A stretch of 64,000 nt of DNA from Halalkalicoccus sp. CGA53 (GTDB lineage Archaea > Halobacteriota > Halobacteria > Halobacteriales > Halalkalicoccaceae), in assembly GCF_036429475.1 (NCBI RefSeq), contig NZ_CP144125.1, forward strand, positions 868,001 through 932,000. The letters run 5' to 3'. Shown here piece by piece: positions 17,752-27,344 of this stretch (within the stretch, counting starts at the first letter, position 1; every line of letters begins with the position of its first letter). Position numbers and translations under genes: made by a program. The notes below the pieces were generated by a model. That model worked only from the letters and a program-made list of their open reading frames with translations. It did no database searches and was not told the origin of the DNA.

Positions 17752-18468
17752 TCAGCGCACCTCTTCCGGGGCGACCGCGAGGTACTGTTCGAGCAGGTCG
17801 TCGCGGTCCTGTAGCTCGTCGATCGTCCCCTCGAAGACGATCGAGCCCGTGTCGATCACGTAGCTCCGGGTGGCGAGTGCGAACGCGAAGGTGACGTTCT
17901 GCTCCGACAGGAGGACGGTCACGTCCTGTGAGACGACGTCGCGGAGCATCTCGCGGAGGTCGTCGACGATCACCGGCGCGAGCCCCTCGGTCGGCTCGTC
18001 GAGCAGCAGTAGCGAGGGACGCTGGACGAGCGCGCGTGCGACAGAGAGCATCTGCTGTTCGCCGCCGCTCAGGTTCCGGCCCCTGTTCCGCCGCAGGTCG
18101 TCGAGGATCGGGAACAGCTCGTACATCTCCTCGACCGGCCGGGGATCGTCGGCGAGCTTGTGCGCGAGCGTGAGGTTCTCCTGGACCGTCAGCGTGGGGA
18201 AGACGCGCCTGTCCTCGGGGACGAGGTCGATCCCGAGGCGGTTGATCTCGTTCGGCGAGCGTCCCACGAGGTCGGTCCCCCGGTAGCTGATTCGACCTCG
18301 GCGGGGCGGGGTCGTCCCCATGATCGAGCGCATCGTCGTCGTCTTGCCAGCCCCGTTGCGACCGAGCAGCGCTACGACCTCTCCCTCCTCCAGTTCGAGC
18401 GAGACGTCGTGGAGCACGTGGCTGTTGCCGTAGTACGTGTCGATCCCGTCGACCTCGAGCACCGTCAT
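17752..18468 (-). CDS. livF: branched-chain-type ABC transporter ATP-binding protein LivF
   Basis: 238 residues. Walker A GRNGAGKTT near residue 36, signature LSGGEQQML near 134, and Walker B LLLDEPTEGLAP near 153. The sequence LGIDLVPEDRRVFPTLTV is characteristic of LivF. It starts within the livG stop (4-bp overlap ATGA-type). It energises the HM permease together with LivG. Confidence 0.94.
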   Translation of the reverse strand: MTVLEVDGIDTYYGNSHVLHDVSLELEEGEVVALLGRNGAGKTTTMRSIMGTTPPRRGRISYRGTDLVGRSPNEINRLGIDLVPEDRRVFPTLTVQENLTLAHKLADDPRPVEEMYELFPILDDLRRNRGRNLSGGEQQMLSVARALVQRPSLLLLDEPTEGLAPVIVDDLREMLRDVVSQDVTVLLSEQNVTFAFALATRSYVIDTGSIVFEGTIDELQDRDDLLEQYLAVAPEEVR

Positions 18469-19232
18469 ACGGCCTCACTCCCCAGGTAGGCCTCGGTGAC
18501 GCGCTCGTCGGTCAGTACCTCCCCTGGCGTCCCGTCGGCGAGCACCGCGCCCTCCGCGAGGACGACGATACGATCCGAGACGTCCCGAACGACGTCCATG
18601 TTGTGCTCGGTGACGACGAACGTCGCCGCGAGGTCGTCGTCGAGCTGCTGGACCAGCGAGACGATCTCGCGGGCCTCCGTCGCGTTCATCCCGGCGGTCG
18701 GCTCGTCGAGGAGGAAGACCGTCGGCTCGATCGCCAGCGCGAGCGCGATCTCGACGCTGCGCTTCTCGCCGTGGCTGAGCGCGTCACAGGGCCGGTCGGC
18801 CATATCGGCCAGCCCGAGCAGGTCGAGCAGGCGGTCGACCTCCTCGTTGATCGCCCCGTCGCTCGCCGCACGCGAGCGCAGGTCCATCGTCCTGCCGTCG
18901 TGGCTGATCCGGGCGACCTGCAGGTTCTCCCGGATCGTGAGCCCCTCGAAGACGTTCGTGATCTGGTAGGACCGGGAGAGCCCGCGTCTGGCGACCTCGT
19001 GCGGCGGCGCGTCGGTGATGTCGACGAGGTCGCCACCCTCCCTGAGGTGGATCGTCCCCGCCGTCGGTTCGAGGACTCCCGTGAGGAGGTTGTAGAACGT
19101 CGTCTTCCCGGCCCCATTCGGTCCGATGATGCTCGTGACGCCCTCGTCCTCGATCGAGAGGGTGACGTCGTCGACGGCGGTCAGTTCGCCGAAACGCTTG
19201 GTGAGGCCGTCGGTTTCGAGGACGGCCGTCAC
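18465..19232 (-). CDS. livG: branched-chain-type ABC transporter ATP-binding protein LivG
   Basis: 255 residues with a GTG start overlapping the livM stop by 4 bp. Walker A GPNGAGKTTFYNLLTG, the LivG-type SRSYQITNVFEGLTIRENL, signature LSHGEKRSVEIALAL, and Walker B VFLLDEPTAGMN are all present. It is the second ATPase of the importer. Confidence 0.94.
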   Translation of the reverse strand: MTAVLETDGLTKRFGELTAVDDVTLSIEDEGVTSIIGPNGAGKTTFYNLLTGVLEPTAGTIHLREGGDLVDITDAPPHEVARRGLSRSYQITNVFEGLTIRENLQVARISHDGRTMDLRSRAASDGAINEEVDRLLDLLGLADMADRPCDALSHGEKRSVEIALALAIEPTVFLLDEPTAGMNATEAREIVSLVQQLDDDLAATFVVTEHNMDVVRDVSDRIVVLAEGAVLADGTPGEVLTDERVTEAYLGSEAV

Positions 19233-20404
19233 TCGCGATCACCCCGCTTTCCGTCCGACGAGCCCCCGATACGACCGAGCCGAGTGCTCGTGGACTCCTT
19301 CGCATAGGTCAGTGCCGCGTCGGTGCCGCCGCGGTCGTAGGCGGCTCTGACCTCGAACAGCCAGCCTCGGAGCATGAGCAGCCCGCCCGCGGCCCCCTGC
19401 TTGAAGTAGAGCACGACGCCGATCAGCATCAGCCCGAAGAACAGCTCCCAGTGGGCCTCGAGCGCGGGGAACCGGCTGATCCCCCAGCGGACGTAGAGGA
19501 AGACGAACGCGCCGACGATCGGCCCCGCGAAGAAGGTCGCCCCGCCGATGACGGTCGCGACGACGGGGATGGCGCTCGTCGTCCAGTGGGCGTGGTAGGG
19601 CGAGGCGACGTTCGCGAGGCCGGCCATCAGCACCCCGGCGACGCCGACGAAGGCGGCGGAGACGACGAACGTCATCCAGCGGTGGTAGGTGACGTCGATA
19701 CCGAGGGCGGCCGCCCGGTCCGGGCTCTCGCGGATCGCCTTACAGACGGTGCCGAACGGCGAGGTGACGACCCGCCAGATCGCGTAGATCGAGGGGAGGA
19801 CGACCGCCGCGGTGAGGAAGTAGTACGTGCGGCGCTCGCCGAGTCTGAACTCGGCGCCGGCGACCTCGGTGATCCCCAGCGTGACGATCACCCCGTCGGT
19901 GCCGTTGGTCAGCCCGCCCGGGTTCTGGATGATGATCGAGTAGACGAGCATCCCGAACGCGAGGGTGATCAGCGCGAAGTAGATCTCCTCTAAGCGAACC
20001 GAGAGCCAGCCGACCGGGACCGCGATGAGGAGCACGAGCACCACGCCGCCGACCGCACCGAGGCCGAACGTCACGAGCGGGGCGATCCCGCTCCCGACGA
20101 CCTCCGCGGCGTAGGGGGTCACGTCCCGGAGAACCATCGCCATCCCGTAGGAGCCACCGGCGAAGAACATCGCGTGGCCGAACGAGAGCAGTCCGGTGTA
20201 GCCGTAGAGCAGGTTGAACGCGAGCGCGAACAGCGCGACGATCATGAACTCGGTGAAGAGGTAGACCTGGAAGCTCGGCCCGAACGCGAGCAGGACGAGC
20301 CCGATCAGTCCGAGTACGGCGAACCGTTCGGTCGTCCAGCCGTTCCTGACCGCCTCGTGGCCGAACGTGCCGATCCGGTCGGCGATCCCGTCTCGTGTGC
20401 TCAT
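19229..20404 (-). CDS. livM: branched-chain-type ABC transporter permease LivM
   Basis: 391 residues with about ten membrane segments and the LivM motif AFNLLYGYTGLLSFGHAMFFAGGSYGMA near residue 60 (the conserved GxLSFGHA). The C-terminal 40 residues are hydrophilic. Overlaps livH by 4 bp. In aromatic-degrading bacteria permeases of this class also carry aromatic acids. Confidence 0.93.
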   Translation of the reverse strand: MSTRDGIADRIGTFGHEAVRNGWTTERFAVLGLIGLVLLAFGPSFQVYLFTEFMIVALFALAFNLLYGYTGLLSFGHAMFFAGGSYGMAMVLRDVTPYAAEVVGSGIAPLVTFGLGAVGGVVLVLLIAVPVGWLSVRLEEIYFALITLAFGMLVYSIIIQNPGGLTNGTDGVIVTLGITEVAGAEFRLGERRTYYFLTAAVVLPSIYAIWRVVTSPFGTVCKAIRESPDRAAALGIDVTYHRWMTFVVSAAFVGVAGVLMAGLANVASPYHAHWTTSAIPVVATVIGGATFFAGPIVGAFVFLYVRWGISRFPALEAHWELFFGLMLIGVVLYFKQGAAGGLLMLRGWLFEVRAAYDRGGTDAALTYAKESTSTRLGRIGGSSDGKRGDRE

Positions 20405-21294
20405 TCGCCGATCCCCCCGAAGAGGCCTTCGGGCCTGAGCAGGAGGACGATCACCATCGCGACGAACGGGATCGCGATGTGGCCGGCGGCGATGAACTGC
20501 GGGCCGATCGCCTGCATCAGCCCGACCAGCATCGCGCCGACGAACGCGCCGAACATCGAGCCGAGGCCGCCGATCACGACGATGATGAACGCGTCGATGA
20601 TCACCTGGTCGCCGAGCGCCGGACTGGTCGACTGCAACGGCGCCGAGAGCGCCCCACCGAGGCCGGCGAGGAAGCTCCCGAGGAAGAAGACGGCGGTGTA
20701 GAGCCTCGGCACGTCGACGCCGAGCATCGACGCCATCTCCCGGTCGGAGGAGGTCCCGCGGACGAGCGAGCCGAAGTAGGTCTTCGTGACGAAGAGCCAG
20801 AGCCCGGCCATGACGACGAACGCGGCGCCGATCACGAACAGCCGGTAGGCGCTGAACGTGCTGCCGGCGATCGAGACCGAGAAGGCCAGCGACGCCGGGG
20901 CGTCCATCGAGTACGGCTGTGAGCCCCAGACGAACCTGACCGCCTCGTGGATGACGAGGACGAACCCGAAGGTGACGATCAGCTGATCGAGTTCGCCCTC
21001 CGCGCGTTCGTACAGCGGCCGGATCGTCCCCACCTCGATCAGCACGCCGATCAGGCCGACGGCGAGCGCGCCCGCGACCACGGCGATCCAGAAGTTATCG
21101 ATCAGCTGGTTCGTGACGGTGAGGGCGACGTACGCCCCGATCATGTAGAACGCCCCGTGGGCGAAGTTGAGCACGCCGAGCACGCCGAAGATGAGGCTCA
21201 GGCCGACCGCGATCAGGAACAGCCGGCTCCCGAGGCTCAGCCCGATCACCACATCGGCGAGTCCGACGAACGCGAGCGTCGTACTCGGCTCCAT
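20401..21294 (-). CDS. livH: branched-chain-type ABC transporter permease LivH
   Basis: 297 residues with about eight membrane segments. The N-terminal LSLIFGVLGVLNFAHGAFYMIGAYVALTV and C-terminal GGLGSMFGAFVGAMLVGLMQ are LivH hallmarks. Starts 10 bp after the substrate-binding protein gene on the same strand. Confidence 0.93.
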   Translation of the reverse strand: MEPSTTLAFVGLADVVIGLSLGSRLFLIAVGLSLIFGVLGVLNFAHGAFYMIGAYVALTVTNQLIDNFWIAVVAGALAVGLIGVLIEVGTIRPLYERAEGELDQLIVTFGFVLVIHEAVRFVWGSQPYSMDAPASLAFSVSIAGSTFSAYRLFVIGAAFVVMAGLWLFVTKTYFGSLVRGTSSDREMASMLGVDVPRLYTAVFFLGSFLAGLGGALSAPLQSTSPALGDQVIIDAFIIVVIGGLGSMFGAFVGAMLVGLMQAIGPQFIAAGHIAIPFVAMVIVLLLRPEGLFGGIGE

Positions 21295-21304
21295 GGGGGC
21301 GTTC

Positions 21305-22618
21305 TCAGACCCCCGACGGCAGCTCGGAGTCGGCGAGTAGCTCGTCCAGCTCGTCGGCGTCGACGTCGTACACCTCGACCGGATCGAGCACGTTGCTCTC
21401 CCACTCCTCGTCCTGGCTGACCGTGCCCCAGATCGCGGGGACGACCGCCTGGTTCGTCTCCTCGTCGAAGTGGTACTCGCCGACGGGGCCGCTGTGTTCC
21501 ATCCCGGTGAACGCCTCGCGGACCTCGTCGTGGTCCGTGCTCCCGGCCTCCTCGACCGCTTCCCTGTAGAGGTAGAGCGCCCGGTAGGCGCCCTCCGCGT
21601 TGTACGTCGGGAGCGTGTCGTACTCCTCGTAGTACGTCTCGCGGAACGTCTCGTTCTCCTCGGTCTCCGGGACGAACGGGTCGTACCGCGTCGAGGCGTG
21701 CTGGCCCTCCGGTAGCGGCGAGCCGTCGGCCGGGAGGTCCGTCCCCATGCCGACGCTGAACAGGGTGTACTCGATCGCGTCGAACCAGCCGGCCTCGTCG
21801 GCCTGCCCGAGGAACGTCGTCAGGTCGGCGCCCCACAGCGGCGTGATCACGCCGTCGGGCTCCGCGTCGATGATGGCGCTGATGTACGGCGTGTAGTCGC
21901 TCGTCTCCAGTCCGGGGTACTGCTCGTCGGTGAACTCCACGTCGGCACCCAGGCCTTCGAGGTACGCCTGGAAGTAGTCCCAGGTCTCGTAGCCGAACGC
22001 GTAGTCCGGCCCGATCGTCGCCCACTCCTCGGCGTCGAGCTCGGCGGCAACCTGCGCCGCGCCGTACATGTCGATCGAGAGGCTGTTACAGTTGCGAAAC
22101 ACCCACTCGTTGCCGACCGAGTTGTCGTGTTCGCCCTCGGGCGAGGTGAGAAACGGCGTCGCCGCGTGGGTCACCATCAGCGGCACCTGCTGTTCGGCCA
22201 CCTGCGGCGCCATCGCCTGTGCGACGCCGCTGCTGTCGAGGCCGAACAGCCCGTCGACGCCCTCCTCCTCGATCAGGCTCGTCATCTGACGGATCGCGGT
22301 GTCGGCGTCGCCCTCGGTGTCCCGGGCGATCACCTCGACGTCCTCCCCGTCGATCCCGCCGTCCTCGTTGATCTCCTCGACGGCGAGTTCGTAGCCGCGT
22401 TCGGCCTCGTCGCCGTAGAGCGAGGCGAACCCGGAGAAGATGTACACCGCGCCCAGCGTGAGGCCGCCGCCGTCGTCGTCACCCAGACAGCCGGCGAGCC
22501 CCGTCGCGGCGAGTCCGGCGCCGGTCGCCTTCAGGAACGACCGCCTGTCGACCCCCGATCCGGCCGATCCACACGCGGCGTTTTCGTTGTTCTGGATTGT
22601 CCCTGGTTCTTCTATCAT
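21305..22618 (-). CDS. livK: branched-chain-type ABC transporter substrate-binding lipoprotein
   Basis: 437 residues from the ATG at 22618. A twin-arginine lipoprotein signal is clear: RRSFLKATGAG at 25-35 and lipobox LAGC with Cys44, typical of haloarchaeal Tat-exported lipoproteins. The mature part is a Leu/Ile/Val-type periplasmic-binding fold (LGAVYIFSGFASLYGDEAERGYELAVEEINEDGGI, VDGLFGLDSSGVAQAMAPQ, TYNAEGAYRALYLYREAVE). It delivers solute to LivHM outside the membrane. First gene of the operon livK-livH-livM-livG-livF-SDR. Confidence 0.93.
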   Translation of the reverse strand: MIEEPGTIQNNENAACGSAGSGVDRRSFLKATGAGLAATGLAGCLGDDDGGGLTLGAVYIFSGFASLYGDEAERGYELAVEEINEDGGIDGEDVEVIARDTEGDADTAIRQMTSLIEEEGVDGLFGLDSSGVAQAMAPQVAEQQVPLMVTHAATPFLTSPEGEHDNSVGNEWVFRNCNSLSIDMYGAAQVAAELDAEEWATIGPDYAFGYETWDYFQAYLEGLGADVEFTDEQYPGLETSDYTPYISAIIDAEPDGVITPLWGADLTTFLGQADEAGWFDAIEYTLFSVGMGTDLPADGSPLPEGQHASTRYDPFVPETEENETFRETYYEEYDTLPTYNAEGAYRALYLYREAVEEAGSTDHDEVREAFTGMEHSGPVGEYHFDEETNQAVVPAIWGTVSQDEEWESNVLDPVEVYDVDADELDELLADSELPSGV

Positions 22619-22639
22619 TGTTAACCCTACTCCCGTGTA

Positions 22640-22664
22640 GTGTGACACGTACCATAAATATGGT
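22640..22664. promoter_or_regulatory. two adjacent palindromes upstream of livK
   Basis: GTGTGACAC (22640-22648, 4-bp arms) and ACCATAAATATGGT (22651-22664, perfect 6-bp arms). The second overlaps the likely TATA element of livK on the minus strand (about 35-45 bp upstream of its ATG). Neither matches TTACC-N4-GGTAA, so the importer may answer to a different regulator. Confidence 0.4.
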
Positions 22665-22882
22665 TGATGATGACAGTCAACACCGCTCCCCTCCCCCAGC
22701 GACTCGGCGACGGCCCGATCGTGACCCGGTTCGTTCACGGTTCGGATGAGCACCGGCCGTCGAACAGGGTCACTCCGTACGATCGGTACCGTCCGTACCG
22801 GCCCGACCCCGGCGCGTGGACCACCGTGCCTGCCGGCGGGCGCGGCCGAACCGCTTAACCGGGCGGAGCCGGTAGCTGACCC

Positions 22883-23431
22883 ATGCAGCACGTGACGATT
22901 CCGCAGGACCGCATCGGCGTGCTCATCGGTGCGGGCGGCGAGACGCTCCGAGAGATCGAGCGACGGGCGGAGGTGCGTCTCGACGTCGATTCCGAGAGTG
23001 GCTCCGTTCGGGTGGAGAGCGTCGGCGATCCGGTGCTGGGGCTCAACGGCCCCGAGATCGTGAAGGCGATCGGGCGGGGCTTTCCCCCGGAGGACGCACT
23101 CACGTTGCTGGACGACGAGCTACGGATGTTCGACCTGGTCGACATCGACGCGTACTCGCGCAACGCCAATGACCGGAAACGAAAGAAAGGACGGCTCATC
23201 GGCAAGGGCGGCCGGACACGGGAGCTGATGGAACAGCTCTCGGGCGCGACGGTCGTCGTCTATGGGTCTACGCTGGGGGTGATCGGCCTCCCGGAGGAGG
23301 TCCAGATCGTCCGCGAGGCGACGGAGATGCTGCTTGACGGCGCGCCACACGGCACCGTCTACTCCTTTCTCGAACGCAAGCACAACGAGCGAAAGCGCGA
23401 GCAGTTCTCGACACACCGGTTCACCGGCTGA
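22883..23431 (+). CDS. KH-domain RNA-binding protein (Krr1/Pno1-like)
   Basis: 182 residues with two KH repeats: IPQDRIGVLIGAGGETLREIERRAEVRLDVD (residues 4-35) and KKGRLIGKGGRTRELMEQLSGATVVVYG (about 97-125). Both carry the GXXG loop (GAGG, GKGG). It is related to the ribosome-biogenesis factor Pno1/Dim2, which binds the 3' end of small-subunit rRNA. In other haloarchaea it adjoins rio1; here it follows the metabolic island. Confidence 0.9.
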   Translation: MQHVTIPQDRIGVLIGAGGETLREIERRAEVRLDVDSESGSVRVESVGDPVLGLNGPEIVKAIGRGFPPEDALTLLDDELRMFDLVDIDAYSRNANDRKRKKGRLIGKGGRTRELMEQLSGATVVVYGSTLGVIGLPEEVQIVREATEMLLDGAPHGTVYSFLERKHNERKREQFSTHRFTG

Positions 23432-23485
23432 TCGGTACTTAAGCACGGCTGTGAAACACTGTCATGGTCGGCTCGGAGGGTGACG

Positions 23486-23523
23486 AGTGGCTTCCTCGGC
23501 CACTTTCCGAGCCTTTTATATAG
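23486..23523 (+). promoter_or_regulatory. thermosome promoter
   Basis: TTTTATATAG (23514-23523) is a strong TATA box 26-35 bp upstream of the thermosome ATG. Just upstream, AGTGGC (486-491) and GCCACT (499-504) form an inverted repeat around an AT-poor centre, a possible heat-shock regulator site. Confidence 0.6.
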
Positions 23524-23548
23524 AACGACAATCAATCAGTAACCGATT

Positions 23549-25225
23549 ATGGCACAGCGAATGCAGGGACAACCGATGATCATTCTCGGCGAGGACAGCC
23601 AGCGAGCGACCGGGCGTGACGCCCAGTCGATGAACATCACGGCGGGGAAGGCGGTCGCGGAGGCCGTACGCACCACGCTCGGCCCGAAAGGGATGGACAA
23701 GATGCTCGTCGACTCCGGGGGATCGGTCGTCGTCACGAACGACGGCGTGACGATCCTCTCGAAGATGGACATCGAGCACCCGGCGGCGAACATGATCGTC
23801 GAGGTCTCGGAGACCCAGGAGGACGAGGTCGCCGACGGCACGACGAGCGCGGTCGTCGTCGCGGGCGAACTGCTGAAGCAGGCCGAGGACCTGCTCGAAC
23901 AGGAGATCCACCCGACGACGCTCGCGCAGGGCTACCGGCAGGCCGCGGCCCACGCGAAGGAGGTCCTGCAGGAGGAGTCGATCGAGGTCGACGTCGAGGA
24001 CACCGAGCTGCTCCGACAGCTCGCCGCGACGGCGATGACGGGTAAGGGCGCCGAGAGCGCGAAGGAACTGCTCGCCGAACTCGTCGTCGACGCCGTGCGC
24101 GCGGTCGCCGACGAGGACGACATCGACACCGAGAACGTCAAGATCGAGAAGGTCGTCGGCGGCTCGATCGACGAGTCGGAGCTGATCGAGGGCGTCATCG
24201 TCGACAAGGAGCGCGTCGACGAGAACATGCCGTACTTCGTCGAGGAGGCGAACGTCGCGCTGCTCGACTCGGCGCTCGAGGTCAAAGAGACCGAGATCGA
24301 CGCCGAGGTGAACGTCACCGACCCGAGCCAGCTCCAGGAGTTCCTCGACCAGGAGGAGAACCAGCTCCGGGAGATGGTCGACCAGATCAAGGCGGCCGGC
24401 GCGAACGTCGTCTTCGTCCAGAAGGGCATCGACGACATGGCCCAGCACTTCCTCGCGAAGGAGGGGATCATCGCGGTCCGACGCGCGAAGAAGTCCGACC
24501 TGAAGCGTCTGGCGCGTGCGACCGGCGCCCGCGTCGTGAGCGACGTCTCGGACCTCACCGAGGACGACCTCGGCTACGCCGGCAGCGTCGCCCAGAAGGA
24601 CATCGGCGGCGACCAGCGCATCTTCGTCGAGGACGTCGAGGACGCGAAGTCGGTCACTGTCGTGCTGCGCGGCGGCACCGACCACGTCGTCGACGAGGTC
24701 GAGCGCGCCGTCGAGGACTCCCTCGGCGTCGTTCGCGTCACCCTCGAGGACGGTCAGGTGCTGCCCGGTGGCGGCGCACCCGAGGTCGGACTCGCGCTCT
24801 CGCTGCGCGAGTTCGCCGACTCCGTCGGCGGCCGCGAGCAGCTCGCCGTCGAGGCGTTCGCCGACGCGCTCGAAGTGATCCCGCGCACGCTCGCGGAGAA
24901 CGCCGGTCTCGATCCCATCGACTCGCTGGTCGAACTCAGAAGCCAGCACTCCGGCGGCGACGCCGCCGACGGCCTCGACGCCTACACCGGCGACGTGGTC
25001 GACATGGGCGAGGAGGGCGTCTACGAGCCGCTTCGCGTGAAGACCCAGGCACTCGAGTCGGCCACCGAGGCCGCCGTCATGATCCTCCGTATCGACGACG
25101 TGATCGCCGCGGGCGACCTCGCCGTCTCCGACGACGGCGGCGACGACGAGGACATGGACATGGGCGGAATGGGCGGCGGCATGGGCGGCATGGGTGGCAT
25201 GGGTGGCATGGGCGGCGCGATGTGA
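23549..25225 (+). CDS. ths: thermosome subunit (group II chaperonin)
   Basis: 558 residues. Motifs: [30 protein letters not shown] near residue 42, the ATP-hydrolysis region [17 protein letters not shown] near 95, and [17 protein letters not shown] near 410. The C-terminal tail of repeated GGM units ([12 protein letters not shown]) is typical of haloarchaeal thermosomes. It folds cytosolic proteins in an ATP-driven double ring. TATA box upstream is clear. The usual second subunit gene is not in this window. Confidence 0.97.
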   Translation: MAQRMQGQPMIILGEDSQRATGRDAQSMNITAGKAVAEAVRTTLGPKGMDKMLVDSGGSVVVTNDGVTILSKMDIEHPAANMIVEVSETQEDEVADGTTSAVVVAGELLKQAEDLLEQEIHPTTLAQGYRQAAAHAKEVLQEESIEVDVEDTELLRQLAATAMTGKGAESAKELLAELVVDAVRAVADEDDIDTENVKIEKVVGGSIDESELIEGVIVDKERVDENMPYFVEEANVALLDSALEVKETEIDAEVNVTDPSQLQEFLDQEENQLREMVDQIKAAGANVVFVQKGIDDMAQHFLAKEGIIAVRRAKKSDLKRLARATGARVVSDVSDLTEDDLGYAGSVAQKDIGGDQRIFVEDVEDAKSVTVVLRGGTDHVVDEVERAVEDSLGVVRVTLEDGQVLPGGGAPEVGLALSLREFADSVGGREQLAVEAFADALEVIPRTLAENAGLDPIDSLVELRSQHSGGDAADGLDAYTGDVVDMGEEGVYEPLRVKTQALESATEAAVMILRIDDVIAAGDLAVSDDGGDDEDMDMGGMGGGMGGMGGMGGMGGAM

Positions 25226-25356
25226 GAGGCCACCAGAGCCACACCACTGCCGATCCGATCCGTTCCGACCGCTGATCACGGTTCGACGTTTCTTCGACCG
25301 GTACCGACGACCGACAGCGCCGCCGCTCGCGGACGAGGAGGTCTACGAGGAGTGGG

Positions 25357-25821
25357 TCAGTCCTCGTCGGAAACGTCGAGTTCGAACTGGCGGTTCTCGA
25401 CGGGTGCGTTGAGGACGACGCTCGTGTTGCTCGCCAAAATGTTCGGATCCGAGAGCAGCGACTTGATCTGATCGTTCATCCCGTCTGTGTCGGCGAACTT
25501 CCCGATGGCGACGACGTCGTAGTCACCGGTGACCTCGTAGACGCTGATCATCTGTCGTTCCTCTCTGAGCCGCTCGGTCACGTCCTCTAAGGCGCTGCCC
25601 TCGACTTTCAGGTGGAGGATCGCGGTGACGTCGTAGCCGAGCGTGTCGTAGTTCACCTTCGGGGTGTAGCCCTCGATGGCGCCCTCCTCCTCCAAGTCCG
25701 AGAGGTGGTTCGAGACGGTCGTCACCGAGACGTCGAGCTCCTCGGCGAGGCTCCGCAGGCTCGCTCTGCCGTCGTCCAGAAGCGCATTCACTAGCTTCGA
25801 GTCCAGATTTTCGTACGTCAT
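25357..25821 (-). CDS. lrp: Lrp/AsnC family regulator linked to glnA
   Basis: 154 residues from the ATG at 25821; a GTG one codon upstream is the alternative. GGAGGTG abuts this ATG. The HTH ([52 protein letters not shown]) and RAM ligand domain ([37 protein letters not shown]) are both intact. It is divergent from glnA and probably controls it and itself in response to nitrogen or glutamine; this pair is conserved in haloarchaea. Confidence 0.93.
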   Translation of the reverse strand: MTYENLDSKLVNALLDDGRASLRSLAEELDVSVTTVSNHLSDLEEEGAIEGYTPKVNYDTLGYDVTAILHLKVEGSALEDVTERLREERQMISVYEVTGDYDVVAIGKFADTDGMNDQIKSLLSDPNILASNTSVVLNAPVENRQFELDVSDED

Positions 25822-25945
25822 CACCTCCCGAGACTCACTCCACCCATTAGAACTTTACGAATATCCAGTTCTACCTCCGAAAGGGAATAATTGCATAGAT
25901 GGGTGGGGTTTTAGTGGGTGCCTCTCCCAGTAGGTGGTGAGACAG
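25822..25945. promoter_or_regulatory. lrp-glnA divergent promoter region
   Basis: AT-richer than the surroundings, with AATAATTGCATAG (about 25887-25899) and GGTTTTAGTGG (about 25908-25918) upstream of glnA, and TTAGAACTTTACGAATATCC toward lrp. It should hold both promoters and any Lrp site. I could not define a single palindrome. Confidence 0.5.
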
Positions 25946-27301
25946 ATGGCAGACGGAAACCTGACAGCGGAGGAAGAGAGCGTACTACAGCAGATCGACG
26001 AGCGGGACGTGAACTTCCTGCGCCTGCAGTTCACGGACATCCTGGGGGTCGTGAAGAACGTCTCGATCCCGGCCAGCCAGGCGGAGAAGGCGCTCACCGA
26101 GGGGATCTACTTCGACGGCTCCTCGATCGAGGGGTTCGTCCGGATCCAGGAGTCGGACATGCGGCTCACGCCGGACCCGGCGACGTTCGCGGTCCTGCCG
26201 TGGCGGCGCAGCGAGAGCGGATCGGCCGCGCGGCTCATCTGTGACGTGATAGATACCTCGACGGGCGAGCCGTTCGCCGGCGACCCCCGATACGTCCTGA
26301 AACAGGCGCTCGACCGCGCCGCGGAGATGGGCTACACGGTCAACTGCGCACCCGAACCGGAGTTCTTCATGTTTCAGGAGGACGAGGAGGGACGAGCGAC
26401 CACCAAGACCGCGGACGTCGGCGGCTACTTCGACCTCGCGCCGAAGGACCTCGCGAGCGACGTCCGCCGGGACATCGTCTACGGGCTCGAGTCGATGGGC
26501 TTCGAGATCGAAGCCAGCCACCACGAGGTCGCGGAGGGCCAGTACGAGATCAACTTCACGTACGACGACGCTCTCGCGACGGCGGACAACGTGGCGACGT
26601 TCCGGACGGTCGTCCGCGCGATCGCCGCCGAACACGACCTCCACGCGACGTTCATGCCGAAGCCGATCGCGCGGATCAACGGCTCGGGGATGCACACCCA
26701 CATCTCGCTGATGACCGAGGACGGAGAGAACGCGTTCCACGACGACGACGACGAGTTCAACCTGAGCGGGGAGGCGAAGTCGTTCCTCGCGGGGATCCTC
26801 GAACACGCACCCGCGATCACGGCGGTCGCCAACCCGACGGTCAACAGCTACAAGCGACTCGTCCCCGGCTACGAGGCACCCGTCTACGTCGCCTGGTCCG
26901 ACCGCAACCGCTCGGCGCTGATCCGCAAGCCCGCCGCCCGCATCCCCGCGGCCTCCCGGATCGAGCTGCGCTCGCCGGACCCATCGTGTAACCCCTACCT
27001 CGCGCTCGCGGCCATGATTCACGCCGGGCTCGAGGGGATGGAAAACGACCTCGCGTGTCCCGATCCGATCCGAGAGAACATCTACGAGTTCGACGAGGCC
27101 AAGCGCGAGGAGTACGGCATCGAGACGCTGCCGGGCAACCTCGGCGAGGCGATCGACGCTCTGGAGGCCGACGAGACCGTCCTCGACGCGCTCGGCGAAC
27201 ACGTCGGGCCGAAGTTCATCGAGGCGAAACGCGAGGAGTTCGGCGAGTACATCGTCGAGGTCTCCCAGTGGGAGCTCGACCGGTACCTCGAGACGTTCTG
27301 A
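25946..27301 (+). CDS. glnA: glutamine synthetase type I
   Basis: 451 residues from the ATG at 25946 (an in-frame GTG lies 12 bp upstream). GSI motifs: [18 protein letters not shown] (residues 54-72), [22 protein letters not shown], the ATP loop [17 protein letters not shown], and [13 protein letters not shown] with RSALIRKPA. No adenylylation Tyr motif is expected in archaeal forms. It condenses glutamate, ATP and ammonia to glutamine. Divergent from lrp. Confidence 0.97.
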   Translation: MADGNLTAEEESVLQQIDERDVNFLRLQFTDILGVVKNVSIPASQAEKALTEGIYFDGSSIEGFVRIQESDMRLTPDPATFAVLPWRRSESGSAARLICDVIDTSTGEPFAGDPRYVLKQALDRAAEMGYTVNCAPEPEFFMFQEDEEGRATTKTADVGGYFDLAPKDLASDVRRDIVYGLESMGFEIEASHHEVAEGQYEINFTYDDALATADNVATFRTVVRAIAAEHDLHATFMPKPIARINGSGMHTHISLMTEDGENAFHDDDDEFNLSGEAKSFLAGILEHAPAITAVANPTVNSYKRLVPGYEAPVYVAWSDRNRSALIRKPAARIPAASRIELRSPDPSCNPYLALAAMIHAGLEGMENDLACPDPIRENIYEFDEAKREEYGIETLPGNLGEAIDALEADETVLDALGEHVGPKFIEAKREEFGEYIVEVSQWELDRYLETF

Positions 27302-27344
27302 TCCGACCACAGGACACGACCGGATTCTTTCGGGCTCACGTTCT

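Noticed and set aside
23432-23548. Possible small RNA between the KH and thermosome genes
   Set aside because: Only a promoter and a short hairpin are visible; nothing indicates a stable RNA.
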